This document shows, piece after piece, positions 27,465 to 36,570 of a DNA stretch of 64,000 nt. Within the stretch, counting starts at the first letter, position 1; each line of letters starts with the position of its first letter. Source of the stretch: JADJOY01 sp016713535 [NCBI: Deltaproteobacteria bacterium] (GTDB taxonomy: Bacteria; JADJOY01); contig JADJOY010000004.1 of NCBI GenBank assembly GCA_016713535.1, forward strand, positions 1 through 64,000, written 5' to 3'. The translations under genes and the position numbers were made by a program. Below the pieces are notes generated by a model, which saw only the letters and a program-made list of their open reading frames with translations, ran no database searches and had not been told where the DNA came from.

Positions 27465-27501
27465 CTGTCCTCGGCTCGGGGCGGTGGTGCCCAGCCGGCG
27501 G

Positions 27502-28491
27502 TCAGCGCGCTTTCGAGGGGCCGAGCGCGCGATCGGCCCCACTGCCGCCCACGCCGAGCCACAGCCACAAGGTGAGCCCGAGGCTGACCCCGAGGATCAC
27601 CTTCGCGCTCACCGGGTACGCCGGTGACGGCGAGACGAAGCCCTCGATCAGCCCGGCGAGCGCGAGCGTCGGGATCAGACCGGTCACGATCCGCACCGCG
27701 TCGCGCCCGTTGGCCGCGAGCGCCGCGCCGCGGCTCGACCAGCCGGGCGCGATCAGCGCGTCGCCGAGGAGGAGCCCGGCGGCGCCCGCCAGGCAGATCG
27801 CCGAGAGCTCGGTGACGCCGTGGCCGACGATGAAGGCGAGCATCCGGCCGGCGAGGTGATGGTCCTGGTAGAAGGCGAGGACGAGGCCGAGCTGGATGCC
27901 GTTGAAGCCGAGCGAGAAGATCGTGCCCACGCCGGCGAGCAAACCGAGCGCGAAGGTGCTGAAGACCACGGCGATGTTGTTGGTGGCGATCGCGCTCGAG
28001 AGCCAGCTCGACGGCATCATCTCGAGGAGCCCGTCGGTGTGGACCCGGCCCGCCTCCGCGGCCTCCTGGATGCGCGCGGGCATGAACGCCCGGGCGAGCT
28101 CGGGGCGCGCGAGCCCGACCCCGTACGCCACCAGCGCCGGTACGAAGAGGAGCGCGCTCGCGACCGCCACGTAGCGCCAGCGCGCCCGCACCGTGCGTGG
28201 GATCTCGGCGATCAGCGAGGTGCGCACGTCGCGCCAGCGGTGCTGGCGCCCGCGGTAGATCACGTTGTGCAGCCGCGCCACCACGCGCTCGAGGTCGGCG
28301 CCGAGCTGGCTCTCGGGGAAGCGCGCCTGCACCAGCGCCAGGTCCGAGGTCATGCGCCGGTAGCCGAGGGTGAGCTCGTCGAGGGTCGCCTTGTCGAGCC
28401 CGCGGAAGCGGCTCTTCTCGGCGCGCGCCGCGAGCGCTCCCACGCGCCGCCACTCGGAGGCGCGCTCGGTCTTGAAGCGCTGCGCGTTCAC
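27502..28491 (-). CDS. Stage II sporulation protein M (SpoIIM) family membrane protein
   Basis: 329 residues from a GTG that forms a GTGA overlap with the RDD gene. N-terminal helical cytoplasmic part ending LHNVIYRGR, then about five helices. SpoIIM/DUF95 motifs seen: TNNIAVVFSTFALGLLAGVGTIFSLGFNGIQLG and GHGVTELSAICLAGAAGL. In Bacillus, SpoIIM belongs to the peptidoglycan-degrading DMP complex; in Gram-negative genomes this family travels with RDD, DUF4129, MoxR and DUF58 proteins, exactly as here. No sign of sporulation genes. Confidence 0.9.
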   Translation of the reverse strand: MNAQRFKTERASEWRRVGALAARAEKSRFRGLDKATLDELTLGYRRMTSDLALVQARFPESQLGADLERVVARLHNVIYRGRQHRWRDVRTSLIAEIPRTVRARWRYVAVASALLFVPALVAYGVGLARPELARAFMPARIQEAAEAGRVHTDGLLEMMPSSWLSSAIATNNIAVVFSTFALGLLAGVGTIFSLGFNGIQLGLVLAFYQDHHLAGRMLAFIVGHGVTELSAICLAGAAGLLLGDALIAPGWSSRGAALAANGRDAVRIVTGLIPTLALAGLIEGFVSPSPAYPVSAKVILGVSLGLTLWLWLGVGGSGADRALGPSKAR

Positions 28492-29249
28492 GACGACGCG
28501 ACGCTCACGAGGAACGGGTCCTGGTTCTCGACCGAGAGCCTGGACACCAGTTCCGAGCGGGACTCCGCGCTCGGCGCGCGGTCGAGCACGGTCTCGATCA
28601 CCTCGGCGCGCACGCGCGCGCGAGCGTCGGGGGTGAGAGCGTCGCGGCGCGCGACGTAGTCCGCGGCGAGCTCACGGGTAGCCTCGTCGAGGGCGAGCGT
28701 GAGCACCGCGTCGGCGAACGTGGCGGCCGCCGTTCCGGGCGCGGGGGCCGCCGAGACGCTCGCGTCCCACGTCACCGGGGCCTTGCGCTCGCGCACCACG
28801 ACGGTTCGCGCCACCACGTCGCCGAGGCGGCGCCGCTCGCGATCGCAGAACGAGACCACCAGCGCCACGCCGTAGGTCGCCGGCAGCGAGTCGATCACTC
28901 GCAACAGGTTGCGCGCCAGCACCGCGACCCACGTCACCGGGTAGCCGCCGGCGCGCACCACGCGAATGCCGACGGCGCGCTTGCCTGGCGTCTGGCCGCT
29001 CCAGGCGAGCTCGAACGCGACGAAGTAGAACCAGTGGATGCCGAAGAGTGTCAGGCCCCACAGCACCGGCCTGACGTCCTCGAGCACCGGGACCAGCCAG
29101 TGGTAGGTGATGAAGCCGAGCCCGAGCACCAGGTACTGGACGAGGAAGTCGATCGACAGCGCGAGCGCTCGCGCGCCGACGTCGGCGACCTCGTAGCGGA
29201 AGCGCACGCTCTCCGGCGTCTCGATCGCGAGCCGGGCCGGAGAGCTCAT
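28488..29249 (-). CDS. RDD family membrane protein
   Basis: 253 residues. The RDD signature appears with the family R and D positions: YEVADVGARALALSIDFLVQ in helix 1, HWFYFVAFELAWSGQTPGKRAVGIRVVRAGG, and RRRLGDVVARTVVV after the third helix. The C-terminal third is soluble and helical. RDD proteins are implicated in transport or ion exchange, but in MoxR clusters their role is unclear. ATG at 29249. Head of the minus-strand set RDD-SpoIIM-antiporter that faces the MoxR operon. Confidence 0.9.
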   Translation of the reverse strand: MSSPARLAIETPESVRFRYEVADVGARALALSIDFLVQYLVLGLGFITYHWLVPVLEDVRPVLWGLTLFGIHWFYFVAFELAWSGQTPGKRAVGIRVVRAGGYPVTWVAVLARNLLRVIDSLPATYGVALVVSFCDRERRRLGDVVARTVVVRERKAPVTWDASVSAAPAPGTAAATFADAVLTLALDEATRELAADYVARRDALTPDARARVRAEVIETVLDRAPSAESRSELVSRLSVENQDPFLVSVASS

Positions 29250-29290
29250 GGTGCCGAGAGGATGCCGCACGGTCCGCGGCGACGACCAGC

Positions 29291-29324
29291 CGAGGTCGGC
29301 GGCGGCACGCCACCGCCGACCTCG
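29291..29324 (-). terminator. Strong hairpin after DUF2333 gene
   Basis: Fifteen-base arms starting CGAGGTCGGC pair with one mismatch around a CACG loop in the gap between the DUF2333 stop and the RDD start. No T-run follows, so termination is only inferred from position. Confidence 0.5.
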
Positions 29325-29361
29325 CGGGGCAGGGTGGCGTCCCCCGCCCCGCGAGCGAGGA

Positions 29362-30378
29362 TCACTCGCGGGTGACGGTCAACATGCTGTTCAGCGAGCG
29401 CGCCCGCTCGCGCGACTGCGAGAGCAGACCGAGGAGCTGGTAGGGATGGTTCGCCCACATCGAGCCGAAGCTGCCGTTGGCGACGTAGAGCGGTTCGAAC
29501 TGCGAGTAATCGAGGAAGTCGCGGACGATGCTATGCGCGAGCGCCGTGGCGTTGCGCTCGAGCAGCACGCCGGCGAAGTCCTGCAGCACCGAGACCATGA
29601 TCTCGTGGTAGCCGAACGCGACGCCCTGCGCGAAGTAGAACTGGTCGTCGATCTTGCTCCACGGCACCTCGGCCTGCATGAGGTGCTTGGGCTCGCCGTC
29701 CGTTCCGGTGGCGCGACTCTCGCCCTGCATCTCCTCGGAGATGCGTGTGGTGAAGTTGCCGACGCAGTTGTAGAGCCGGGTGTTGGCGCCGCCGAGGAGC
29801 GAGTTGAACTGGCTCAGCGTCTCCATGAGGTTGTCGGCGCGTGGGTAGAAGTGCGCCTGGCCGGCGGCGAGCTTGGCGCGATAACGGCGCAGCGCGTCCG
29901 CGCCCGCCTTGAAGCGCGCCTCGCTCGACGGGAACATCCAGTCGGTGGGCGGGTTCGAGAACCGCGTGTACGCCTCGTCGATGTCCGGATCGATGAGGTC
30001 GGTGGTGCGCAGGCGGGTCAGGTTGTTGCGCAGCACCTGCACGCCGTAGCGCATCGCCTCGAGCTCACCGAGCTGGAAGTTCTGCGGATTGTCGAGGAGC
30101 ACGCTCGGCCACAGCTTGTCGTTCGGCAGCCACGGCATCATGCCCTCGTCGTAGATGTAGAGCAGCGCGTCGACGTAGGCGAGACCGGGAGTCTTCGCCT
30201 CCTCGGCGGCGACCACGGGGTCCTTCCTCACCGCGAAGTGGGGGAAGCTGTAGTTGCGGACCATCTCGAAGGCGCAGAACACCGCCGCCGCGGCGACCAC
30301 CACGATGATCAGGTTGCGACCGGTGTCGCCCTTGTGGTGGGAGGCGTGGAAGGTGGCACCAGCGGACGTGGGATCCAT
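29362..30378 (-). CDS. DUF2333 family protein
   Basis: 338 residues with a short cytoplasmic N-terminus, one transmembrane helix (about 23-40) and a large extracytoplasmic domain. Family features seen: WLPNDKLWPSVLLDNPQNFQLGE split over the helix-proximal part, DPDIDEAYTRF, WMFPSSEARFKAG, FYPRADNLMETL and YFAQGVAFGYHEIM. The function of DUF2333 is not established; it is known mainly from gammaproteobacteria. ATG at 30378, with AGGAGG just upstream. Transcribed alone. Confidence 0.8.
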   Translation of the reverse strand: MDPTSAGATFHASHHKGDTGRNLIIVVVAAAAVFCAFEMVRNYSFPHFAVRKDPVVAAEEAKTPGLAYVDALLYIYDEGMMPWLPNDKLWPSVLLDNPQNFQLGELEAMRYGVQVLRNNLTRLRTTDLIDPDIDEAYTRFSNPPTDWMFPSSEARFKAGADALRRYRAKLAAGQAHFYPRADNLMETLSQFNSLLGGANTRLYNCVGNFTTRISEEMQGESRATGTDGEPKHLMQAEVPWSKIDDQFYFAQGVAFGYHEIMVSVLQDFAGVLLERNATALAHSIVRDFLDYSQFEPLYVANGSFGSMWANHPYQLLGLLSQSRERARSLNSMLTVTRE

Positions 30379-30475
30379 GGACGAAGCTCCTCCTGGTCAC
30401 GAGCAGGATCGTGACGACGGCGGCGCATCGTAACGCGCTTTCCGCTGCTTGCAGCGGTACCACTCGGGAAACTTC

Positions 30476-30550
30476 TGGAGCCGGCGGTCGGAATTGAACC
30501 GACGACCTGCTGATTACGAATCAGCTGCTCTGCCCCTGAGCTACGCCGGC
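30476..30550 (-). tRNA. tRNA-Thr(CGT), CCA encoded
   Basis: Cloverleaf read on the minus strand: acceptor GCCGGCG/CGCCGGC, D-arm with TAGCTCAG, anticodon stem GCTGA/TCAGC with loop TTCGTAA giving anticodon CGT, and T-arm GTCGG TTCAATT CCGAC. Discriminator T followed by encoded CCA. Located between DUF2333 and the PKD-lipase. Confidence 0.95.
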
Positions 30551-30686
30551 CGGAGCATCTCGTCGCGGCGCGCTCGCGCGTGCGTGACGGGAAAGAGCAC
30601 GGAAGCTATCGTTGCGCGAATTCCCGCGTCAAGCGCGGACGGAACGTCGCCGCACGCCCCGGGGTGCTGCGGAGGAGGGCCACGGG

Positions 30687-33341
30687 ATGAGCGGCGGTGG
30701 CTGGCGCGTGCGGATCGAGGGCCGCGTTCGGGGCGTGCTGGCAGTGACCTGGCTCGCCGTTGCGCTGGTCGCGGGCGGCTGTGGCGGCTCATCCGGCGCC
30801 GGCGGGAGCGAGGCGGAGGCGCCGGTCGCGAAGCTGCGCGCGCCGGCGTACGCGTCGCCGGGCGTGCCGATCCACGTCGACGCGTTCGCCTCGAGCGGCG
30901 CCATCGAGCGGCTGCGCTTCGACTTCGACGACGGCTCCTCCACCACCAACCCGAGCCGCGGCTTCGCGCTTCACACCTTCCCGAGCCCGGGCGAATACAC
31001 CGTCCGGCTCACGGTTTCTGGCCCGGGCGGCTCGGCCAGCGACGAGGCGACGATCCACGTCGTGGCCGCAGCCGGCCCCACGGCGCGCTTCGACCTGCCT
31101 CCCGACAAGGCGCGGCCGAGCTGGGGGGAGATCCCGTGGCCGAGCGATCTGTTCCGCGACGCGAGCGGGCGGATCGCCGTCGACGGGGTGAACGTCGCCA
31201 ACGGGCTGGCGCGGATCGTCCTCGAGGCCGGCCTTCACCAGCTCGACGGCTTCGGTACCACCACCGCGGGCTACGTGTGGCTGGACGGCGACCTCGATCC
31301 AGGGGCGCTCCCCGCGCGCCCCGAGGACACGCTGGCCTACGGCAGCCCGGTGCTGCTGATCGACGTCGATCCCACCTCGCCCGGGTACCGGACGCGGGTC
31401 CCGCTGGTGGCGAGCTTCGACGCCAACGATCGCCGGCTCTCGCTCCTGCCCGAGCCAGGGGTGCCGCTGCGCCCCGAGACCCGCTACGCGTTCGTGGTGC
31501 GGACCGACCTGTGGGGGCGCTCGAACGGCGTGCCTGGCGGCAGCCTCGCGCCCTCCGGTGCGCTCGCGTCGGTGCTCGGCGGTCGGACGCCGGCCACGCC
31601 CTATGGAGAGACCCTGCGCGCCGACTACGACGCGCTCGCTGCGGCGCTCGCCGGCGAGCCCGACTTCCCCGACGGGGGGCGCGCGGGCATCGCGGCGGCG
31701 ACGATCTTCACCACGCAGCACATCACCGACGACGTGCTCGCCATCCGCGACGCGATGGAGCGCGGCGACTCCGGAATCCCCGCTCCCGCGCCGCGCTTCG
31801 ACCCGCGGTGGATCTACGGCGAGGGCGGGCGCGCGAGCCTCGACGCGCTGATCGGCGAGCAGCCCCTCGACGCACCCGGGCTCAGGCCCAAGGCGCACCA
31901 GCACGTGGCGACGATCGTGACCAAGGCGTGGTTCGAGGCGCCGATCTACGTGTCGCCCGATCCGCACTTCCTCGACCCCTACGGCGGCACCTTCGTGGTC
32001 GAGAACGGCGCGCCGGTGGTGCAGCGGGTCGTGGAGCTGCCGTTCAGCCTCGCGCTGCCGAAGTCGCCGCCGCCGGAGGCGGGCTATCCGGTGGTGATCG
32101 CCCAGCACGGGCTCGGCGGTGAGCGATCGAACGAGCTGATCACCATCGCCAACACGCTCTGCGCCGAAGGCTTCGCGATCGCCTCCATCGACGCGATCCA
32201 GCACGGCGACCGCTACGACCTGAGCAACTTCTCGCCGGCGCTGCGCCAGCTCCTCGACCCGATCCTGAAGTCGATCGGCTTCGACCTACCCGAGGCGGCC
32301 GTGGACGAGGAGCCCAACTTCTCCGGCAGCACGCTCTCGGGCCCCGACGGCTGGCCCGATTCGAATGGCGACGGCGCCACCATCGGCCTAACCGACGCGC
32401 TCATCAACCTCGCCGGCTTCCGCGACAACTTCCGCCAGAACGCCGTCGACCACATGTCCCTGGCGCGGATGCTGCGCCAGTTCGACCAGGAGATCCCGGG
32501 AGTGGGGCGGGTGCGCTTCGACCCCGACCAGCTCTACTATTCGGGTACCAGCCTGGGCGGGATCCTGGGCTCGAACTTCGTGTCCTACGAGCCGCGCCTG
32601 AAGGCGGCGAACCTCCACAACGCGGGCGGCGGTCTGGGTGTCAACCTGCTGGTGAACTCCCCCGGGATCGGCGGGCTCTTCGGGCCGTTGCTGCAGACCG
32701 CGTTCGGGCTACCCGCCGATGGCTTCAGCGACGCGGCGAGCCCGCTCGTGAACCTCGCGCAGACGGTGATCGACGGCGGCGACCCGCTCAACGTCGCGCG
32801 CCACGCGATCCGCGAGCCGCTCACCTACGGCTTCGGCGCTGGCGCGCCGCGCTCGGTGCTGGTGCTCGAGGCGATGTGGGACTACCTGGTGCCGAACGTC
32901 GCCAACGAGGCGCTGGCGCGCGCGTTCGGGCTCGCGCTCCTCGAGCCGTCCTATCGCCCCGTGAAGGGCGTGCCGTCGGGCGGCGCGCGGATCGAGGGCA
33001 ACGTCAACGGGCGCACCGGCGTGCTGGCCCAGTATTCCCCCGCCGAGCACGGCACGCTCTACGCGTATTCGCCGGGCGGTGTGTACTACCGCCTCGGCTT
33101 TCCGTTCGCGGACGGCGAGCGCTTTCCCGCGCTCGAGAAGGACTTCTCGGTCCGCCAGCCGGTGGCCGCGGCGATCACCCAGGTCAAGGACTTCTTCGTG
33201 AGCGTGCGCGCGGGTGGCGCCGGCACGGTCGAGATGAAGGACGGCTACGCGCCGCTCCACGACTACGACGACGACGGCTTCCTCGACGAGGACGAGATCG
33301 CCTCCGGAACCGACCCGAGCGACCCGACGTCGCATCCGTGA
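30687..33341 (+). CDS. Large secreted lipase-like lipoprotein with PKD domain
   Basis: 884 residues, ATG at 30687 with GGAGGAG upstream. Lipoprotein signal (LVAGGC, Cys about 31) followed by a PKD-type domain (about 45-130; RLRFDFDDGSS, YTVRLTVSGPGG). A VolA-like lipase N-terminal segment, WGEIPWPSDLF, starts near residue 148. The alpha/beta hydrolase part has AQHGLGGERSNE and nucleophile YSGTSLGGI with Ser about 622. The tail DYDDDGFLDEDEIASGTDPSDP is a thrombospondin-3/EF-hand-like calcium motif often found at the end of exported proteins. Paralogue of 2089-4134. Likely outer-membrane or extracellular lipid/ester hydrolase. Confidence 0.8.
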   Translation: MSGGGWRVRIEGRVRGVLAVTWLAVALVAGGCGGSSGAGGSEAEAPVAKLRAPAYASPGVPIHVDAFASSGAIERLRFDFDDGSSTTNPSRGFALHTFPSPGEYTVRLTVSGPGGSASDEATIHVVAAAGPTARFDLPPDKARPSWGEIPWPSDLFRDASGRIAVDGVNVANGLARIVLEAGLHQLDGFGTTTAGYVWLDGDLDPGALPARPEDTLAYGSPVLLIDVDPTSPGYRTRVPLVASFDANDRRLSLLPEPGVPLRPETRYAFVVRTDLWGRSNGVPGGSLAPSGALASVLGGRTPATPYGETLRADYDALAAALAGEPDFPDGGRAGIAAATIFTTQHITDDVLAIRDAMERGDSGIPAPAPRFDPRWIYGEGGRASLDALIGEQPLDAPGLRPKAHQHVATIVTKAWFEAPIYVSPDPHFLDPYGGTFVVENGAPVVQRVVELPFSLALPKSPPPEAGYPVVIAQHGLGGERSNELITIANTLCAEGFAIASIDAIQHGDRYDLSNFSPALRQLLDPILKSIGFDLPEAAVDEEPNFSGSTLSGPDGWPDSNGDGATIGLTDALINLAGFRDNFRQNAVDHMSLARMLRQFDQEIPGVGRVRFDPDQLYYSGTSLGGILGSNFVSYEPRLKAANLHNAGGGLGVNLLVNSPGIGGLFGPLLQTAFGLPADGFSDAASPLVNLAQTVIDGGDPLNVARHAIREPLTYGFGAGAPRSVLVLEAMWDYLVPNVANEALARAFGLALLEPSYRPVKGVPSGGARIEGNVNGRTGVLAQYSPAEHGTLYAYSPGGVYYRLGFPFADGERFPALEKDFSVRQPVAAAITQVKDFFVSVRAGGAGTVEMKDGYAPLHDYDDDGFLDEDEIASGTDPSDPTSHP

Positions 33342-33350
33342 AGCGGGGCC

Positions 33351-33416
33351 GGAGGGCGGCCGCTTCGTGGGCCGCCGGGGTGTGGGCTGGGGTCGTCGAC
33401 GAAGCGACGACCCTCC
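33351..33416. repeat. GGAGG-hairpin ... hairpin-CCTCC element
   Basis: Left unit GGAGG with GGCGGCC stem and CTTCGT-type loop; right unit, inverted, with GTCGTCG stem and the same loop class, ending CCTCC. Starts ten bases after the lipase stop codon and lies between convergent genes. Confidence 0.8.
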
Positions 33417-33443
33417 AGCCGGTCGATCGGGATCGCCCGGCCG

Positions 33444-34350
33444 CTACGGCGCGCTGGTTCGATCGGCGCGGTGGAGCGGCTGGTTCGCGAACTCGCTCAG
33501 CGAATAGTAGGACGAGCCGTCGGCGTCGAAGGCGAACGACTCGCCCTGCGGCTCGAGCAGCAGCGGCACGCTGCACGGCGAGGTCGTGAGTGTCTCCGCG
33601 ACGGTCGCTTCGGCGGTGAAGCAGAACGCGAAGGCGCTGGTGTAGGTGCGGATCGCCACGTAGTTGCGGCCGGCGTCGATGTCGCCGCCGGTCGGCTGCG
33701 CTCCGCCCGGTAGCGATCCCTGGCCGAACACCAGTGACGCCACCTCGGTGAGCGTCGTGGTGGAGGCCGCCGAGATCGGCGCCGCGGCGCGGAACACCTT
33801 CGACGCGGTGCCGGCGGTCGCGGGCTTGGTGACGATGTAGAGGTCACCGTTCGCCGGATCGACCAGCAGCGTCTCGGCGTTGTGCGGCGCGTCCGGGTAG
33901 GCGAGCTCGAGACGCTCGACCCCCGCGACCGGGTACGTGCCCGGCGTGGCCGGCACCGCGGGCTCGGGCGCGCGGTAGACCTGGATCGTGGCGCGGCTCT
34001 CGCCGTTGTCGCCGATGTCGCCCACGTAGAGGTACGGCACGCCAGCCGCGGGGCCAGGACCGATCGCCATGTCCTCCCAGTCGCTGGCCGACGCGCCCAC
34101 CAGCGGGAAGGTGCCGCGGGTGACCGCCGTCGGTGCCGATCGCGAACAGCCGCGCCGAGTCGCCCGAGTCGTTGTGGACCCACAACACGCTCGGGTCGAG
34201 CTGGCTCACGGCGAGGCCCGAAGCCTCGGTGATCTCCGGCGCTGACACCGTCCCCGCGGTGACCGGAAGTGCATAGGTGGGACAGTTGTTGCAGCCCACG
34301 GCAGCGAGGGTGAGCATTGCGGGAGCGAGAGCGAGCAGTCGGCGGGTCAT
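33444..34350 (-). CDS. Lipoprotein with beta-propeller-like domain (frameshift)
   Basis: About 300 residues if read through a frameshift. N-terminal part from the ATG at 34350: lipobox LTLAAVGC, then ITEASGLAVSQLDPSVLWVHNDSGDSARLFAIG. The remainder is in another frame from about 34128: GTFPLVGASASDWEDMAIGP, YLYVGDIGDNGESRATIQVYRAPEP, PHNAETLLVDPANGDLYIVTK and QGESFAFDADG. These motifs recur in a widespread uncharacterised secreted family with propeller-like repeats (HNDSGD, DWEDMA, GDIGDN). One extra base, or two missing, near 34122-34133 restores the frame. Sequencing error and real mutation cannot be distinguished here. Confidence 0.7.
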
Positions 34351-34545
34351 GGGCGCGGCTCCGGGCCAAGACGAGGAAAGCGAGCGATTCGCTGGCTCCT
34401 TCCATGATGCGGGTGAGGCGGCGGCCGCAGCAACCGGCACCGGCTGCACGGATTCTCGCGATGCTGGCGTCAAGCTTGCTCAGCGCTTGATTCGCAGGTG
34501 TGAGTGTCGACTACTCGGGACCGGCCACTGCACGGAGGCGCGGAC

Positions 34546-35712
34546 ATGAACGACCGATCGAATCCGTACCAATCCCCACGCCCACCCACCGAGCAACTCC
34601 CTCGAGGCGCCCGGGACGAACCCTCCAAACGCACCTCGGGAGAGCTCTTCTGGATCTCCTCCGCGGTGATCGTCGTGACGTTCCTTCTCGAAGTCGTGCT
34701 GGCCGCAGCCGGGTCGGGGGGCTCGTTCGTCTTCGTCGCAGCCGTTGGTTTCTTCGCTCTCGTGCTTTCGTCGAGTCTGGGTGTCGCTCGGGCCGCCCGG
34801 GCTGCTGACCCGGGTGTCTCGGCGGGCGGTCGGACACCGTCCCGGCTCGATCGGTGGGTGCTGGCCTTGGGCCACCTCGCGCTCATGGCGGTGGGAGTGC
34901 TGGTCACTCTGGGAGGGTTGGTCGTTGGTGGGCGTGGCCGTCAGCTCAGGCGGCGGGGCCGGGTGCTCCTGCCGCCGGTGGCGCCGGGCGCGGCGTGGGC
35001 CGCCGATCGTGCGCCGATGGCCGGGCTCGGCGCGGTGCCGGAGGGACTGGCCGACCAGTGGCGCGAGAACGGTCGAACCGAGCATGCCTCGGTCGCGGCG
35101 TTCGCCCGCCTCACGCTCGACCTGATGGCGCTCGGCGCACCACCGCGGCTGGTCACGATGGCCCACGACGACGGCCTCGACGAGATCCGCCACGCCGAGG
35201 AGTGCTTCGCGCTGGCCCGCGCCCTCGACGGACGTGCCGCGAGCCCAGCGGCGTTTCCCGCAGCGCAGCGCGTTCCGCGGCGGTCGCGCTCGCGGCGCCT
35301 GGCGCTCGCCGAGCTGGCGGCCGAGTCGCTGATCGACGGAGCCCTCAACGAGGGGGGGGCCGCGCGCGCGCTGGCGAAGCTCGCCGAGCGCTGCGAGAGC
35401 GAGCCGATCCGCGCGGTCCTGAAGCGACTCGCCGCCGACGAGGGACGGCACGCCGCCCACGGCTGGGACGTGGTCGAGTGGTGTCTCGCGGAAGGCGGCT
35501 GGGTCGTGGAGAAGGCGCTCGCGGGAGCGCTACGGGTGCTGCCTGCCGAGCTCCGATCGACCCGACCGGCGCCGGCCGCGAGCGGTGCGTGGGAGAGGTG
35601 GGGAATCCCGGGCCACGCACTCGAGCTCGCCGAGTACCGCGCTGCCCGTGCCCACCTCGTCGCCCGGCTCGAGGGCCTGTTGGCCTCCCGATCCGCCGCT
35701 ACGAGGCCGTGA
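34546..35712 (+). CDS. Ferritin-like diiron domain fused to N-terminal NPYQSP membrane segment
   Basis: 388 residues; ATG at 34546 after CACGGAGG. Residues 1-20 hold NPYQSPRPP, a short motif seen at the start of many small membrane proteins, followed by two or three helices (about 40-125). Residues 165-380 are a ferritin-like four-helix domain: TEHASVAAFARLTLDLMALG, DEIRHAEECFALA, LAELAAESLIDGALNEG and DEGRHAAHGWDVVEW give the E...ExxH...E...ExxH-type iron ligands. The domain with its GGRGR lead-in matches a ferritin-like family frequent in myxobacteria, usually not fused to this membrane part. Role unknown, possibly oxidative stress or iron. Confidence 0.75.
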   Translation: MNDRSNPYQSPRPPTEQLPRGARDEPSKRTSGELFWISSAVIVVTFLLEVVLAAAGSGGSFVFVAAVGFFALVLSSSLGVARAARAADPGVSAGGRTPSRLDRWVLALGHLALMAVGVLVTLGGLVVGGRGRQLRRRGRVLLPPVAPGAAWAADRAPMAGLGAVPEGLADQWRENGRTEHASVAAFARLTLDLMALGAPPRLVTMAHDDGLDEIRHAEECFALARALDGRAASPAAFPAAQRVPRRSRSRRLALAELAAESLIDGALNEGGAARALAKLAERCESEPIRAVLKRLAADEGRHAAHGWDVVEWCLAEGGWVVEKALAGALRVLPAELRSTRPAPAASGAWERWGIPGHALELAEYRAARAHLVARLEGLLASRSAATRP

Positions 35713-35752
35713 AGCTTCCATCTGGGTCCCTCAGGGAAGCCGCATGTGTCCG

Positions 35753-35818
35753 GCGACGGGGGATGGAACTCCCGTCGCGACGATGGTCTTCGTAGTGCGG
35801 GGGGATCCGTCCCCCCGC
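35753..35818. repeat. Palindromic repeat, inverted copy of 27-91
   Basis: GCGACGGGGGATGGAACTCC, a short middle section with TCTTCGTAG, and a G-run/C-run hairpin with ATCCGT loop. Apart from a few substitutions it is the reverse complement of 27-91, 35 kb away. Confidence 0.8.
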
Positions 35819-35883
35819 AGCGCTTCACTTGCGTCGAATTCTTCACAGCCGGTGCGCGACCAACCGATGGTACGGTTCGATCC

Positions 35884-36531
35884 ATGACCTTCGGCGTCGT
35901 GCTCGTCGGCTGGGTGCTCTCGCTCTGTCTCCACGAGTACGCGCATGCCCGCGTGGCGTTCGTGGGCGGCGACCGCTCGGTCGCGGAGAAGGGATACCTC
36001 TCGTTCAACCCGCTGCGCTACGCGCACCCCACGTACTCGATCCTGATGCCGCTGGTCGTCCTGATGATGGGCGGGATCGGCCTGCCGGGCGGCGCGGTCT
36101 ACATCGACGAGAGCGCGCTGCGCAGCCGCGGGTGGCGCAGCGCGGTGGCCGCCGCCGGTCCGGCGGCGAACGTCGTGACCGGTCTCACCCTCGTGTTGGG
36201 GCTGCGGATGCTCCCCGATTCGCTGGAGGTGCTGCGGCCGGCGCTCGCGTTCCTGGTGCTGATCGAGGTGACCTCGACGATCTTCAACCTGCTGCCGGTG
36301 TCGCCGATGGACGGGTTCGGGGTCCTCGCGCCGTGGCTACCGGTGCGGCTGGTGGAGCGGATGCACGGCCTCGGCGTGGCGCCGGTGTGGATCCTGTTCT
36401 TCGCGCTCGCGTACCCTCCGGTCGGACGGGTGTTCTGGGATGGCGTCTACACGACGCTGCAGGCGCTCGGCGTGTCGCCCGGACTCGCGCGCCGCGGGCT
36501 CCACGAGTTCATGTTCTGGCGAGCGGGGTGA
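35884..36531 (+). CDS. Site-2 protease family (M50) membrane metallopeptidase
   Basis: 215 residues, about five helices. The zinc motif HEYAH lies at residues 17-21 inside helix 1, with the third ligand in NLLPVSPMDGFG (about 138-149), and a GPAANVVTG loop between, the standard layout of compact rhomboid-like S2P proteins that cleave substrates within the membrane. GYLSFNPLRYAHP follows the HExxH helix as in Group III S2P. ATG at 35884. No anti-sigma factor is adjacent, so the substrate is unknown. Confidence 0.9.
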   Translation: MTFGVVLVGWVLSLCLHEYAHARVAFVGGDRSVAEKGYLSFNPLRYAHPTYSILMPLVVLMMGGIGLPGGAVYIDESALRSRGWRSAVAAAGPAANVVTGLTLVLGLRMLPDSLEVLRPALAFLVLIEVTSTIFNLLPVSPMDGFGVLAPWLPVRLVERMHGLGVAPVWILFFALAYPPVGRVFWDGVYTTLQALGVSPGLARRGLHEFMFWRAG

Positions 36532-36570
36532 GCGCCGAAGCCGCGACCGCCGTGCACCAGGCGTGAACCC

